A stretch of DNA of 64,000 nucleotides from Isoetes taiwanensis (GCA_021234155.1 JAJEKV010000147.1:621910-685909), one strand, 5' to 3'; shown: positions 10,250-22,219, counted from the first letter of the stretch. Notes: generated by a model not told the origin, from the sequence alone. Translations and numbers: made by a program.

Positions 10250-13200
10250 ATAAACAGATTGAATAGGCATCAAGAAGCATTTCAACATAATGGAAGCGGA
10301 AGTCATGAATATAGGGAAATATGACCTCATCATAGGAATGAACTGAGCAAAAGCAGCGAATTGCGGGAACTAAAAAGTAACCTTGACAGTGCCAAATGGC
10401 AAAACGATAAAAATAGCAAGTAAAGAGGTCACCCAAGCATGCAATGCATATCTAGTGAAAAGTTACTCAAATGCATTAAGAGGGAGCAAGTAGCATACAT
10501 GTTCAAATTGGAGCTTAGAGATGAGGAGATAGAAGAAAAGGATGATAAGTACTCAAGTAAGCTACCCAAACAGGTGGCTAAATTGATTCATAATCAATTT
10601 CCATATGAGATCATGGAACTCCCTCCATACAGAGGAGTCAAGTGTGAAGTAGCACTCGAGCCGGGCACAAAACCCACGAGTAAGGCACCATATAGAATGA
10701 CAGCCCATGAACTAGCAGAGCTAAAGAAGCTTGCAGGAGCTATTAGACCTAGGGTTTATAAGACCTAGTGTCTCGTCACTCGGGGCACCAATCTTGTTTG
10801 TCAGAAGAAAGATGGAAGCTTGAGAATGTGTGTTGACTATCGTTAATGAAACAAGCACACCACCAAGAACAAGTGCGCCTTACCCAGAGAAGATGATTTA
10901 ATGGATTAGCTCCAAGGAGCCAAGGTCTTCTCCAAGATAGATTTGAGATCAGGTTATCACCATATTAGGATAAAGAAAAAGATAAGATAACCTTTGAGAC
11001 AAGGTATGGCCACTATGAGTTCAAGTCATACCGTAACCTTCGAGACAAGGTATGACCACTATGAGTTCAGGTCATACCATTCGGATTGTCCAATGCTCCC
11101 GCAACCTTCATGAGATTCATGAATGACATTTTTTGTGAGTTCCTCGATCACTTTGTCATCATATTCTTTGATGACATATTAGTATATAGCAAGACTCTGG
11201 AGGAACATCTCCAGCACTTAAGGAAGGTACTTGAAAAGCTAAGAAGATATCAACCCTACGCAAAGTTATCCAGATGTCACTTGGCCACCACGGGAGTAGA
11301 GTATTTGGGGCATGTCATATTAGCCGATGGTATCTCCACTGATCTCGCAAAGATTCAAGCGGTAATCGAATGGCCAGTGCTGAAGAGTGTGCATGAGGTG
11401 AGACAAGTGTGCATGAGGTGAGAAACTTCTTAGGCTTAACAGGTTATTACTGAAAATTTGTGAAGAACTTTGCGAAGGTAGCTACATCATTGACAGACTT
11501 CACCATCATTTCCAGGGTCGGCTTCTGCACTAGGGCAGGATCAATTTTGAAAAACGTCTCTTTTCTCCGAAAATTTTACGAGACCCTAACCGTTGGCCGG
11601 CGGCAGAAGATTAAACGCAACGGGGAAAATATTGGCTCCCAAAAATGATGTCTTGGATATTGGAAAAGTATAAAAGGGTTAAAAATCAATCTTGTATAAA
11701 GGAACGACCTTCTGCTTGCAATTTTGGGCTGGAAAGCGTGCCGACGCAGGAAAATATTAGCTCCCAAAAATGATAAGTCTTGGATATTGGAAAAGTATAA
11801 AAGGGTTAAAAATCAATCTTATATAAGGGAAAGACCTTCTCCAAGGCCCAAGAAGGATTTGAGGAGTTGAAAGAAGCTTTAACAACTACACCAATACTCA
11901 TATTATCATATCCAGAAAAGGATAATTTGGTAGTGGCCGATACTAGTAAGATTGCACCCGTGCAGTCTTAATGCAGAAGGAAAGAGTGTCGTATATGACT
12001 CTCAAAAAATGAACGGCATTGAGACTTGCTACCCAACCCATGATCAGGAGCTGCTAGCAATAGTAAGGACGCTCAAAATTTGGAGACATTACTTGTTGGC
12101 AAGGAAGTTCCAATTGGACACCGACCATCAAAGTCTTCAATATGTCTTCATCCAACCACATTTTAATCTAAGCAGAGAAGATGGATGGAGTTCCTAGAGG
12201 AATATGATTTTGTGATAGTATACAAACCAGATAGGTAAACTCAATGTTTGTGGATGCACTCTCAAAGCACCTTTTGACAAGAAGGGTACACTGCAATGCC
12301 ATACACCCAATAGCGAGTTTGGCAAGAGTATAGAAAAAACATTGCCAATTGACAAGGACTTCCAAGAGGTATGGGCAAGCCTTTACAAGGGGCGAGAACA
12401 AATAAGGAAAGAGAAACCTTCAAATATTTTCGAAAGGAAGTTAATCCTTTGTATTACAAAAATAAATTATGCATATCAAAATCATCAAGGGTAAGAAAGC
12501 TAACCCTCCATAATATGCATAATAGCCCAGGTGGCCATGCAGGTTTTATGAAAATATACTTCAAACTTAGAAGTAGCTATTATTGGCTAGAAATGAAGAA
12601 GCAGATAGCGAAATATAATCGAGAGTGCAAGCTATGTTAACAGATGAAAGCAGAGCAACTCCGAATGCCAGAAGCACTAGAACACTTGGTGGTTCCAAAT
12701 GCCAAATAAGAAGTAATAAGCACGGACTTTATAAGAGGGCTTCCAAGAACAACAATAGGTCATGATGCCTTGATGGTGGTGGTCGACAAATTGTTGAAGA
12801 TGGTGTATTTCATGCCCTGTCGGACCACCGATACAATCCTAGACATCGCCATGCTCTTCATAAAAGAGATCTTCAGACTCCATGGAATGCCAAGAGAGAT
12901 CATCTTGGATAGAAATCCGAAGTTTATGAGTGCATTATGGAAGGATCTTTCAGCACGATTCAGAGAAGTTGTTCATGAGTATGGCCTATCATCCACAAAC
13001 AAATGGGCAAAGGGAGCGTACCAATCAAATATTGGAAGACATATTGAGAAATTACGTCTAGAATATGCAGTCAAAATGGGAAGAATATATCCACTTAGTA
13101 GTCTTTGCTTAAAATAGCACCAAGCAAGAGCCATATGATAAATTATGGCTACCAGTGCTTGACTCTAGATACTTGGCACAATCCAGTGTCCAAGGTAGAG

Positions 13201-13780
13201 GTTTGTCAACAGATGTTAGTAGATATATGCAACAGCTCGTCGGAGAAGGCCGAGGATATATCCTAATAGCAAGAAGCCGACAAAAGAGCTTGGTCGACAA
13301 ACACATGACTGTAATCGAATTCCAAGTGGGAGACAATGTTTGGTTCAAGATAAAGGTTAAACAAGCGAAGCTCCACATCGGAAATTGCAAGAAGCTTGCT
13401 CTAAGGGTGGGCGGGACCATTTAAAATTATACAAGAGTGGTCTTCCAACTCACTTGAAAGTTCATAAAGTTTTCCATGTAAGTCTTCTAAAGAAGCACAT
13501 TTCGAATATGGAGGAGATATTAGAAACTCCAACATTGTAAAAAATGACAGAGGAACAACGTGAAATTATTCAAGAAGTTCTCCTTGACATAACGTACAAG
13601 AAAACAATGAGATCATAATTCCTCCAATATCTAGTCAAGTGAGCACACTTATTAGTGGAAGATGCAGCATGGGTACTAAAATCCGATCTGGAAAAACAAT
13701 ATCCAGAGTTTATGGAGCAATCCAAAGATAAACAGGCCACCGAGGTAGTCGACAATGATATAATAGATTAGTGTAAGTAT
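10250..13780 (+). mobile_element. Broken Ty3/gypsy (chromovirus-like) pol
   Basis: Domains appear in Ty3/gypsy order. The C-terminal end of the protease (YDLIIGMN) is near 10300. Reverse transcriptase follows with [42 protein letters not shown] and the catalytic FDDILVYS at about 11168. RNase H shows THDQELLAIV and LDTDHQSLQYV (12030-12150). The integrase zinc region ends in CKLC near 12640, the core starts near 12770 with MVVVDKL, and VFHVSLLKKH at about 13470 leads to a decayed chromodomain-like tail. Many stops and frameshifts break every domain, and gag is missing. The RT motif FDDI and the domain order (integrase after RNase H) separate it from copia. It is dead and probably old. Confidence 0.9.
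11620..11840. repeat. Short direct duplication inside the gypsy pol
   Basis: A block containing AAAATATTGGCTCCCAAAAA and TTGGAAAAGTATAAAAGGGT at 11625-11705 recurs at about 11750-11835. The pair lies in an insertion of roughly 300 bp between the reverse transcriptase and RNase H domains that is not part of the normal pol reading frame. Confidence 0.8.
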
Positions 13781-13930
13781 AGATTAAAATCTACTTTTCA
13801 ATGAATGGAGAGATAAGAGGTCATATAGGATCATGCATGATAGAAGCACCTCTCGTCTATAGTCATTATGAGAAAGAAGCCTAGAGACTCATGATACTAT
13901 ATACAACATCAATTCAAGATGGGGAGAATG

Positions 13931-14542
13931 TGATATTCCGGGATAATATATAGTATAAGTACATATATTATATTGCCACGTCACTAGTATATGTCGCCAT
14001 ACCTGGCATGTACACCATGTCGTAAAGGGTTATACCTTGGGGTACAACCCTTAAAAACCATTATATTGCACATATCTATCTAGACATGTGAATATAACTC
14101 ATGTTGCCACATGGCGACACCCCCATTAGATCCCGGCCCTAAAAGCGTCGCCTAAAAAGGGCAAGAACTCTAAAATTTTTCTTTTCGGATTCTAGCCCTA
14201 AAGCACGCATTGGGACCAGTGCATGTCATATTCCAGCTTACAGCAACTGCCAAGCTCAAATCTCAAAGCACCTCTCAAGATTCAACTGTAGCAGCAACAT
14301 GGACGCCTTTCAGGATGTAGGACCCAACCAAGGATCCGGTAAGAGTGATTATGATAGCCAATGCATGCTTCTCGATAGATAGTAGGCAAAATTTCTATTT
14401 GTTCTTGCCCCTAGACGACCTCTAGAGCCCAAGAACCCTAATCGGTATCCAAGCCGACTAAAGAACCCTAATCATGGCTGATTAGAGTAGATACCTAAAT
14501 CTACAGTTGCATATATGGATTCAATATATTGATGTTGTTACA
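13931..14542 (+). repeat. Probable 3' LTR of the Ty3/gypsy element
   Basis: A purine tract GATGGGGAGAATG ends at 13930 and is followed by TGATATTCCGGG, the expected polypurine tract and LTR start. A plausible CA end lies near 14542, but no second LTR copy is in the window to fix the boundary. The interior has the AT-rich character of a U3 region and then a run of CCTAAA motifs. Confidence 0.5.
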
Positions 14543-15883
14543 CTTTGTGCGCACCTCTTGTGTATTAGAAACAGGGTAGAGACCCAGAGCCTTCTTAATT
14601 GATGATCCTAGATTAGTATTAATTTCCCATAAGAGCCCATCTGGTTGTGGTTGCGTGGCTAGACTGGCTTACAAGGAAGGCTTCTTATAGTTGATCCGGC
14701 ATGTGGCGTCTACGGGGGGGATGATGTGGGCTAGGCCTAATACCTTACCACTGAGTGCGAGTTAGGTGTGGGTTCGACACCTCTTAGGTGGTGCGCTGCT
14801 TAAGTGGGGTTCAAGTCGTGTACAGGCATAGGAGAACCATGACCCTATAGCTCATCTGTAGTTGGCATGGATCTTCTGGAGGGGCGTATATCCTCCTGCC
14901 TCATCGGGACTGGGGAGATGCAACCTAGAAGTAGTCCCCTCGACTATGCACCCGACCGGCTATAGTCCACTTCCAAGACTTACCAGCCTTGCAAAGAATG
15001 CATAGGAGGGGCCGATGGAGTGGACTGTCCAATGGCCATATTCATTTGCCAGCCAGATCCATTTGCCATGAATTCTGTATGCAATGATCTCTAGAGGACC
15101 AAGCCACCATTAGATCCCCATGAGTCTGAGCCCTGGATACGATATCCTCTTGTTGATGTATGTTATAGTTGATTCTAATGTTTTGTTTATGGCGATCCCA
15201 CCCTTCGAAATGGTTATGTATCTAACTAAATATAAGATTACTAGGAAATTTTTTTTTTTTGGAATTATCTACGTATATTGGAATGCTTTTTCCGGGTCTT
15301 TTGTTTTTCCGGGAATACCCGTATTTCCCCTTCGCTTCGAGCTCTGGCGCCAGGAGAGGCCGTTTCTTTATTCTTTTATTCCTCCTCTTTCTCATGCCAT
15401 ATCCGAACTCTCAAGCTTGCCTTGCTTTTGGGCTTTGTTTTTGACTGGTTTATAGATTTGTGGATAAGGAAGTTTGTCCTGTTTGAGGTAGATGAAGCTG
15501 GGCCATGCTTGGGTATGGCTGCTCCATCTGTGTCCGTCTGGTATATGGTTAAGAAACGCTGTTATGATAGGTGAGGACGTAGAAGTTATCCGATAGATCA
15601 CAGGGCAGATGGGTTGTCCATTTTTTTATGTAACGCTGCGTTGTGAAATAAGCGTTAGATCTGCAGTGCCATCAATTGCCATGTCGCTCATATCAGTGTT
15701 AGGTTTTAAAAGAAACGTTGATGCCATGAGTGATGCCTGCTCTGTTATTTAACATGCTTCCTGCACTTACATTTTGATCATGTAACCAAGCGGCTGTGCT
15801 GCATTTGGCGCCTTTGTGGGAATGAGTTTTCAAAGCCCTTTTCGGGGCAGGTTGCCTGAAAGGTGAGGTTGATCTATGCAAAA
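14543..15883. other. No gene recognised; possible 5' region of a gene
   Basis: Up to about 15120 the sequence looks like eroded intergenic DNA. Open frames of about 100 codons over 15120-15574 overlap in three frames and match nothing known. The pyrimidine-rich stretch 15285-15420 could be a 5' UTR for the exon at 15884, but that is only positional. Confidence 0.35.
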
Positions 15884-16014
15884 ATGGGCTCTTCGGCAAG
15901 ATTCCTTCGCAAATTACTTGGGGCCGGAACTTCTAGAGAAATTACAGAGGAGAAAGATATGGCAAATTGCTTGGTTCTAGAGAGATTGCTTGCTTCAGTC
16001 CAGCAATCTCAGAG
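15884..16014 (+). other. Possible exon with a strong splice donor
   Basis: An ATG at 15884 opens a 43-codon frame (MGSSARFLRKLLGAGTSREI at its start) that ends exactly at AGAG followed by GTAAGT, a consensus plant donor. It lies 230 bp before the first recognisable ABC1 kinase exon and on the same strand, so it may be the first exon of that gene. The peptide does not resemble the part of the family that should come there, and the assignment is tentative. Confidence 0.35.
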
Positions 16015-16241
16015 GTAAGTCATGTTTCCCAACCTCTGAAAATTTTTCATACAGAATCCATCCCGGTCCATTCCATCTAGATCTGTAGTAGTACACATTC
16101 GAGTGTGTGAAGCTGAGCTAGATAAAGTTACAACTGGATAAAACCGTGCAGCAATTTGCTACATTTATGACAAAACAAGTGCGTTGTTTTTCAATTGTAT
16201 GTAATGATTGTATATGACAAATAAACTTCCCTGAATTACAG

Positions 16242-17640
16242 GTAGATCTTACACTTGAAGCTGCTCGTTTAATGCGATTTATATACAATTTCAGACAGTG
16301 GAAGAATGTAACCTTCCCTCGCCCAATCTATCCCTTTGTACATCCTGAAGTACTGGTTGAGGTGCTTTCAGAACCCTTTCATTACTTGGCGCCATGTAAA
16401 AAATTTAATCTGTCTTTTTATGCAGACTTTTGAGGAAGGCGACTGCATTGCAAATATCATTGATTCTGAGCCTCGTACACAGCTACACAAGCAGCTTGCT
16501 CATCTTGGCACAAGCATTTTGCTGAAAATGTTGCTGGTGAGGAGGATAAACGAATAGGCTAGTCAAATGAACATTTTGAACTGATCATCCAATTCTATTA
16601 TTATTATGCAGATGGATAACTTCATACATGGGGACCTGCATCCTGGAAATATGTTTGTGAAGTTTGAGGGTGGAGTTCCTAAGGTGCTTCTGCTTGATGT
16701 GGGTATGACTGCAGAGCTTAACCAAAGAAACCGCTATATTTTGTTACAGCTATTCAAGGCAAGGTTTTAGGCACTACTTGATCGTGGCTGCTCTGACATT
16801 TTAGCTCCCTAAGTATTAAAAAACTTTGTTTTCTTATCAAACAGGCTCTTGCAGAAATGGATGGTGCTAAGGTTGCACGATGTGCTTTGGATTTCTCAGA
16901 AGAGCAGAGTTGCACTGACCCCGAGATTAGTTCAGACAATCTCAGTTGTTTGTAGTTGGCCTGCTTTTCCTCAAGCAACAAAATTGGGCTTTGTTGGCAG
17001 TTATGTAGCAACGCACAGTTACCAGAAATAGTAGAACCCAATGTTGTCTTATGTGTGGAGGAAGAACTTTAGCAGCACCTATTTAGTTGAGTGACCTGTA
17101 TAGACCTGGTGAATGTGGCTTCACACTGTTGACGTTTCTCATCCAACCCTATTTTAAGTGATCATCTTCTAAGAAGTTGTAGTTTTGATATGCTCATGTG
17201 TATTGGTTCCCAAGCCTGGAGAAGTTTCGGGCTGATAAATACCAATGTAGTTATGGTTAAAATTTGAATGCCGTTATTTACTGCAGGCATTCATCAACGA
17301 TGTAGACACAATTTTCAAGAGTTATATGACAGTGAGGGGAACAACGAAAATGGCAGATTACATTTCAGCTTTGTTCGACCAAGTTCGCCGATATCGGGTA
17401 AATCTCGATGCAGAAGTTTCAATCAACAATAATGGTAACTCTGGTGATATTAGAGGTATACTCCGTGCTTTCACTTCAAGGTGGGAAGATTCTTATCTAA
17501 GCACAAGTCATGTATTGCAGGGTTGGCAGCGGAAGCTAGATCTTTCTCTTGATGTTTGACATGATAAATACGCTTCGATTCAAGGCAGAGTGGGCGGATC
17601 ATATGAATATGTTATGAGTGCTATTGTGGCACCATAATGA
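16242..17640 (+). pseudogene. ABC1/ADCK-type atypical kinase, probable pseudogene
   Basis: Five exon pieces can be read: 16242-16361, 16426-16536, 16612-16758, 16845-about 16922 and 17288-about 17620. They encode PIYPFVHPEVLVE, the family core HGDLHPGN followed by LLLDVGMTAEL, and the C-terminal GWQRKLDLSLDV. ABC1 kinases are organellar (chloroplast or mitochondrial) kinase-like proteins linked to quinone and lipid metabolism; this one most resembles the ADCK2-like plant branch. Signs of decay are a lost donor after exon 4 (ATTAGT where GTTAGT is expected), about 25 foreign codons before GWQRKLD, and a one-base shift after DLSLDV. The N-terminal kinase half with the KxGQ motif is absent. The intron after 16758 starts with GC. 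Confidence 0.75.
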
Positions 17641-18368
17641 CATATAACTCTATGCTGCTCAAAAATGTTTTTGAACTGACTGGACTTCACATGTGAGAGT
17701 TTGTAGTAATTCCAGAGCAGTTTTGACATACGCCAGGTTTCCCCATTAATTGACCATTGCAAGATCATCTTCTTGGGAATCTATACATCAAAACAAAAGT
17801 TTGCTATCTCTCTAGGCAAAGTACTATCATCTAATAAAGCGTGTAGCAACTATGAAGTCATCCATCTTTTGATATAGTAGACGATTGTAAATAAATTTGA
17901 CCTAATCTCCAATTTGTTTCTAAGTAACTTGAGCGCAAGATTAACCTATTGACATGAGCTAATTTTCAATTTCTTTCTAACTAGCTTGCGGCCAAGATTA
18001 ACCATACATGCAAGATAAAGCCTAGCTTTTCGAGTTTTGTCCGTGGTTATTGGTGGAATCCACGCATATACCAAGCCATATTCACGAATGCAGACTTCAT
18101 AGATAGATTTTGCAGCAAGGACAAAGTAACACTTGAAACTTTAAGCGTTTTGAGTCAATGACATTTTCAGATGCAATCATAGGCATTCCAGTAAATACCC
18201 CAGACCCAAACATCATATGCTTCATGGACAACACCCACTTATGGTTGCAACCTCCAGTTATGGTTGCATTTGAGTTTGACTCCTGGGTGCATGTGGCGCT
18301 GGCTCCTGCGACAATGGTCACATCCGGGTTCAATTGCTAGAGTTGCAATGAACACTTAACCCCACAAC
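17641..18368. other. No gene recognised
   Basis: The region downstream of the ABC1 kinase pieces contains no supported frame. A pair of overlapping short ORFs at 18097-18340 on opposite strands have no recognisable similarity. Confidence 0.5.
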
Positions 18369-18370
18369 CC

Positions 18371-18404
18371 AAAAATAAATAAATAAATAAATAAATAAAT
18401 AAAT
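18371..18404. repeat. AAAT microsatellite
   Basis: About eight uninterrupted AAAT units run through this stretch. It sits just upstream of the Helitron-like hairpin, where such AT-rich simple repeats are common in non-autonomous Helitrons. Confidence 0.95.
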
Positions 18405-18424
18405 TATTACAACCAGCTCAATAG

Positions 18425-18455
18425 GCGCTGGCTTCGCCAGCGCGGTAAATTCTTG
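18425..18455 (+). mobile_element. Helitron-like 3' terminus (degenerate)
   Basis: A perfect 8-bp hairpin, GCGCTGGC / GCCAGCGC with loop TTC, lies at 18425-18443. Eight bases later comes CTTG at 18452-18455, followed by T. The layout equals that at 9235-9263, including the 8-base spacing, except that the terminal CTAG has become CTTG. The 5' end of the element was not found. Confidence 0.55.
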
Positions 18456-20600
18456 TTTATTATATTACTATGTGCTTATATCTATGTGCTTCCACAGCTA
18501 GGTCAGTCCCGAGGAAGATGGGGTGAACGACATATCTATTCCTCCCACATTGGATCTTGCTCATCGTCAAGAGTCAGACGTCAGATAGATGGTCTCATGT
18601 CAGCGAGCGCGTGCTGATGGGAGGGAATTTTCTGTTCTTATATGGTTGGAGCATCGTAAGCGAGCATGGGCCATCGCGCTCTATAGTAACAAGCTAGATT
18701 TAGAACGATTTGAAAATGTTTAGAATGCGCGAAATTGGTGCTTTATCTCTCTTGGGCCAGGTCCTACGCTTATAAGTAAAGGTTCTTTTATTATGGAAAG
18801 CAATTGCTTATGGTATTTGTCATATCTTGCATGCAATGCGTTGTATAGTTGGCTCTGAAGTGCTAAGGAAACATGGCAGGGTAGAATATAAGCATTCTTC
18901 TTCTAAAAGATTTTAACTAGAGAGTCATGGGATGTGAAATATACAAGGTTATCCTTCAAAATTATTAGTTGCAGGTTCTAGCATGACTTTTCACCTTTAA
19001 ATGAGCTCCTTAAGTTAAATACAGACTCTTTAAGCATGTTGGACTGCATGCTATGAAATGGTGAATATATTATCTGATTGATTAGCATATAGTTAAGAAA
19101 ATAAGACAATTTAAATATTGAACAAGTCTCCATTTGGAAGGGTTAAATCCAGGCTTGATATGAGGAACTCAAAGGAGCGATTCTTTTATGCATGCATAGT
19201 AAAACTTGAAATGTGATCAGACATGCATGTAAGCTATGCTTGTTATCCTAAAAGGAAAGGCTCAGACAGATAAAGGAAATAGGAAACAATAATAACATGT
19301 TTAATGCACATTTTGAAATGCTAAAAAAATTATCTATTTAGCTGGCGAAGCTTTGATCTATGCAGTAGACGGTTATCTAGATATGTTGTGTACAACCATG
19401 CTATCCAGATGGTTATCTAGACATGCTGAAAATATTACAAGTTAATAAAGTGCGGTGGGTTCAAATGTAAACATGTTTCCCCTTTGAATATAAGCCAAAC
19501 TTAAAGTTTCGTAAGATAGGAAAATGTGCAAAGTCCTCCTAGAAAGAACCTCTGCTACAGATAATTACTTAAATGTGAAAATCTCAAAGCATTATTTTTA
19601 AAAAGCATGCTTCTTAAGGGCGAAAATAAAGGCAGACATACCTAAGTGCTGGAATGCAAGTTTTAAAGGGAGGTGATGAGAAATAGGAAGCCATACCAAG
19701 TGCTGAAATGGATTTTGTCAAAGGAGCTGCCAAAAACTAAGAAATCCATCTGATTATCTTGTTTCTTACTCTATGAGATTGTGCCTCAAATTTTTTCTAA
19801 CTTTAACTCTCCTCAATCTGGCACAAAAATCCCAGTCTGCAAACCAGTCTTGGAGTAACCAGAACTTGAAGTCTTGCAGGATCATGGAAGCTGAACTTGG
19901 AATGTTGCAGGATGAGAATCGAAACTGTTTAGATGAGTCGTTGGAGGAATCTAACCCATTTGCTTTTTCCACACATATATCAACAAAAAAGACGACCACC
20001 TTTTAACAGCAGAAACCCTAATAGTTTCTTCGTCCCTCATCATTTAAACCAGATACATGCACCGAGCAACAAGGTGGAGCTATTAGGCGGCCATAACTTG
20101 AAAAAGGGAGGGTCGAAAGCAAGAAGAAAAGGAGGACTTGCAGGTGCCATAGTCGAAGGCTTGCCCGAGAACTTTTATTATAAAGGCCCAACTATGAAAA
20201 CTTTAAAACAATTTGATCATCTGCATAGGTCCAAAAACTCACCACAACCGCATAATTGCATTTCTTACTTAAAATCGACGGCTAAAAAAGGGTGCACTCT
20301 AGTAAATACTGTTTAGCACATCCACATAAATACGACAACCAAATCATAGCAAAATCATATAAAATTACAAAAGAAACCCCTGTTATTATGCTATATTCCA
20401 ACTTCATAGATATGCAACATCAGGTTTCTCTTTCTGACACTTTCTTAACATAAGGAGGCTCTGACTTCTGGAAAGCCTTCAAGCAAATAGGACATATCTA
20501 TAGCTGAAAGATGGCTAAGGTGCAAGGGATAAGAAATTCAGAGGCGTGAGTCTCCAATACAGTTCACAATATCCTTCTTGCTCAAATTGGAATTCGGACA
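18456..20600. other. No gene recognised
   Basis: The sequence is AT-rich and mostly without open frames until about 19766. Overlapping ORFs at 19766-20316 on both strands match nothing I know; the plus-strand one is lysine-rich. A telo-box-like AAACCCTAA occurs at about 20013, which could mark an eroded promoter. Confidence 0.4.
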
Positions 20601-20619
20601 ACAGTTCAAATCAGATGTC

Positions 20620-20740
20620 ATGAAGTTGCATCTTTCTGCCCGAGCTGCTGTTCTCTTTCATGGTGAGCCATCATCAGTCTTCCCATTTGGTCGAGGTATT
20701 CGTCAGGGATGCCCTTTAGCACCATCTTTTCACAATTGTC
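20620..20740 (+). mobile_element. LINE reverse transcriptase scrap
   Basis: About 40 codons read KLHLSARAAVLF, then FPFGRGIRQGCPLAPSF. The GIRQGCPLAP block is the region before the catalytic motif in plant L1-type LINE reverse transcriptases. Nothing of the element is visible on either side, so this is a short relic. It lies next to the FtsH-like fragment on the opposite strand. Confidence 0.75.
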
Positions 20741-20829
20741 CCGGGGACGTTATCACAATCATTTGTTGTTGCAGTGTGATGTCCAATTGCAATTTCATTC
20801 TTGCTCAAAGCTCATGGCTCAGACCAGAG

Positions 20830-21083
20830 TATAAGTTCGAACAATTACCAACAAAATTAAAAGATTCAAAAGCAACCTCTTCACGTGGAACAACTGAAAC
20901 ATGGTTGCAAGTTTCTATCTCCACTCTTTCAACTGTCCGCAAAAGATGAGCTGCAAACGCCATTCCAAGTTCAACTAGAGCGGCATCAAAATCCTCCTGC
21001 AGTACAGCCTGATGGCCTTGCCTCAATGCTACTAAAGCTGCCTCTTGTACAAACTGGGCAAGTTCAGCTCCACTCCAACCTGT
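20830..21083 (-). pseudogene. Fragment of an FtsH-like (probably FTSHI) AAA protein
   Basis: On the minus strand an acceptor-like AATGAAG is followed by TGWSGAELAQFVQEAALVAL, the second half of an FtsH-type AAA domain, and then by HLLRTVERVEIETCNHVSVV, which belongs to the start of the protease-like domain. Plant FTSHI proteins are chloroplast-envelope relatives that lack the zinc site. The wording around ELAQxVQEAALVA is closest in my memory to FTSHI1. About 25 residues that normally separate these two blocks are missing, and the frame degenerates after VVPREE. Neighbouring exons are absent, so it is a relic. Confidence 0.6.
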
Positions 21084-21095
21084 CTTCATTAGAAC

Positions 21096-21147
21096 GAACA
21101 TAGATTTTTTATATGTCACGTGAACATAGATTTTTTATATGTCACGT
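21096..21147. repeat. Perfect 26-bp tandem duplication
   Basis: Two identical adjacent 26-bp copies start with GAACATAGATTTTTTATATG at 21096 and 21122. The duplication lies just upstream (in minus-strand sense) of the FtsH-like exon. Confidence 0.95.
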
Positions 21148-21540
21148 GATGGATTCACTGTTGGCAGCTCAATATAGATGTTTTAAGCATGCTCACTTTT
21201 ATCACAGTTGTTTGTCTTCTTTTTACAGTCGATCTCTACAAAAACCAAGTATAAAACACAAAAGCAACGAGACATCAAGAGGAAAGCAACCTCATATCAA
21301 CCCAGCACAAACTTTTTATTATATATACAAAACTCCACCTGTACATATACAACACACAAAAGAAACCCTAGACACAATGCTACATTTACATACAAAACTT
21401 TGATTACATATATCTATGGAAGGAAAAATTTGCCATGGCTAAAACGAGGAACAGAGCTACATACACAAAGCTATGACAGAAACATCACTGCAAGAAGTCA
21501 CGCTTAAGAATAAATAAAGAAGTACCAGTTTTTCTTTCTT
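21148..21540. other. No gene recognised
   Basis: Overlapping plus-strand frames at 21113-21507 are lysine- and asparagine-rich and of AT-driven composition. I see no function or homology. Confidence 0.45.
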
Positions 21541-22062
21541 GATGTAGCTCTGAGAATGCTCCTGATAAGGGACTCCAAACTTTTCTTCAGGATCAGAATC
21601 TATCATGGCACTGAAGGTTGCCTTAAGCTTCTTAAGATTATCTACAGCAATGCTAATGCAAGCTTATGGCACGTGCTTTGGTAATGGAATCTGTTATGCA
21701 CTTTAGGATCTGGGTCATGGAATACCGAATTCATCTTTGACATACATCAGAGAAGCAGGAACATGCAGATGAATCTCAACAAAATGTTCCGGAGACGCAA
21801 CAGGAATCAACTCACCAAAGATCCGTTGGCCAAAATACTCTTTTTTTCTCAAATGAAGGGACTTCATGAACTCACCTAAGTAACCCCATTCTGCAAGAAA
21901 ATTACCTCGTCGCCACTGCAATTTGAGTGCTGATGACACAAAAAGATAGATAGATAGTAGTTTTAACGTCATGCCACTAGGCAGCATCCAACTGGTAAGG
22001 ATTATTCTAGCATTCCAGCATGTGGAGCTTGATTGTGCAATCTTGATGCTGGACCGGATCAT
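21541..22062 (-). other. Unrecognised exon-like sequence
   Basis: The minus strand holds a 115-codon frame (22062-21715) that includes LRKKEYFGQRIFGELIPVAS and ends in YVKDEFGIP. Further down, at about 21650-21541, another minus-strand frame reads ATFSAMIDSDPEEKFGVPYQ. Both have protein-like composition, unlike the surrounding AT-driven frames, and could be exons of one old gene. I cannot name a family. No clear splice pair joins them. Confidence 0.3.
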
Positions 22063-22157
22063 GTTGCCATGGTTTTCTCAAGGCGGTGCCCTCAAAAAAA
22101 TAGTTGTTTTACGCCATTACCACTGAAACTCGGCAGACTGGCCTGAACTAGCGGAAT

Positions 22158-22219
22158 CATAGCCGCGAGCGGCTATGGCACCGGAGAGTTAAGGCAATGC
22201 TCCGCTGTTAGTAGCGGAG
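22158..22219. repeat. Two adjacent short hairpins
   Basis: CATAGCCG/CGGCTATG (22158-22177, 4-nt loop) is followed 22 bases later by CTCCGCT/AGCGGAG (22200-22219, 6-nt loop). Both stems are perfect. The element they belong to is not recognised; a transposon end is the most likely source. Confidence 0.6.

Noticed and set aside
14690-14990. Short GC-richer patches considered as tRNA or SINE promoter
   Set aside because: I could not fold a cloverleaf or place both internal promoter boxes at proper spacing.
15120-15574. Three overlapping frames of about 60-110 codons
   Set aside because: Three phases are open at once over a T-rich region, none resembles a protein, and a 5' UTR explains the composition equally well.
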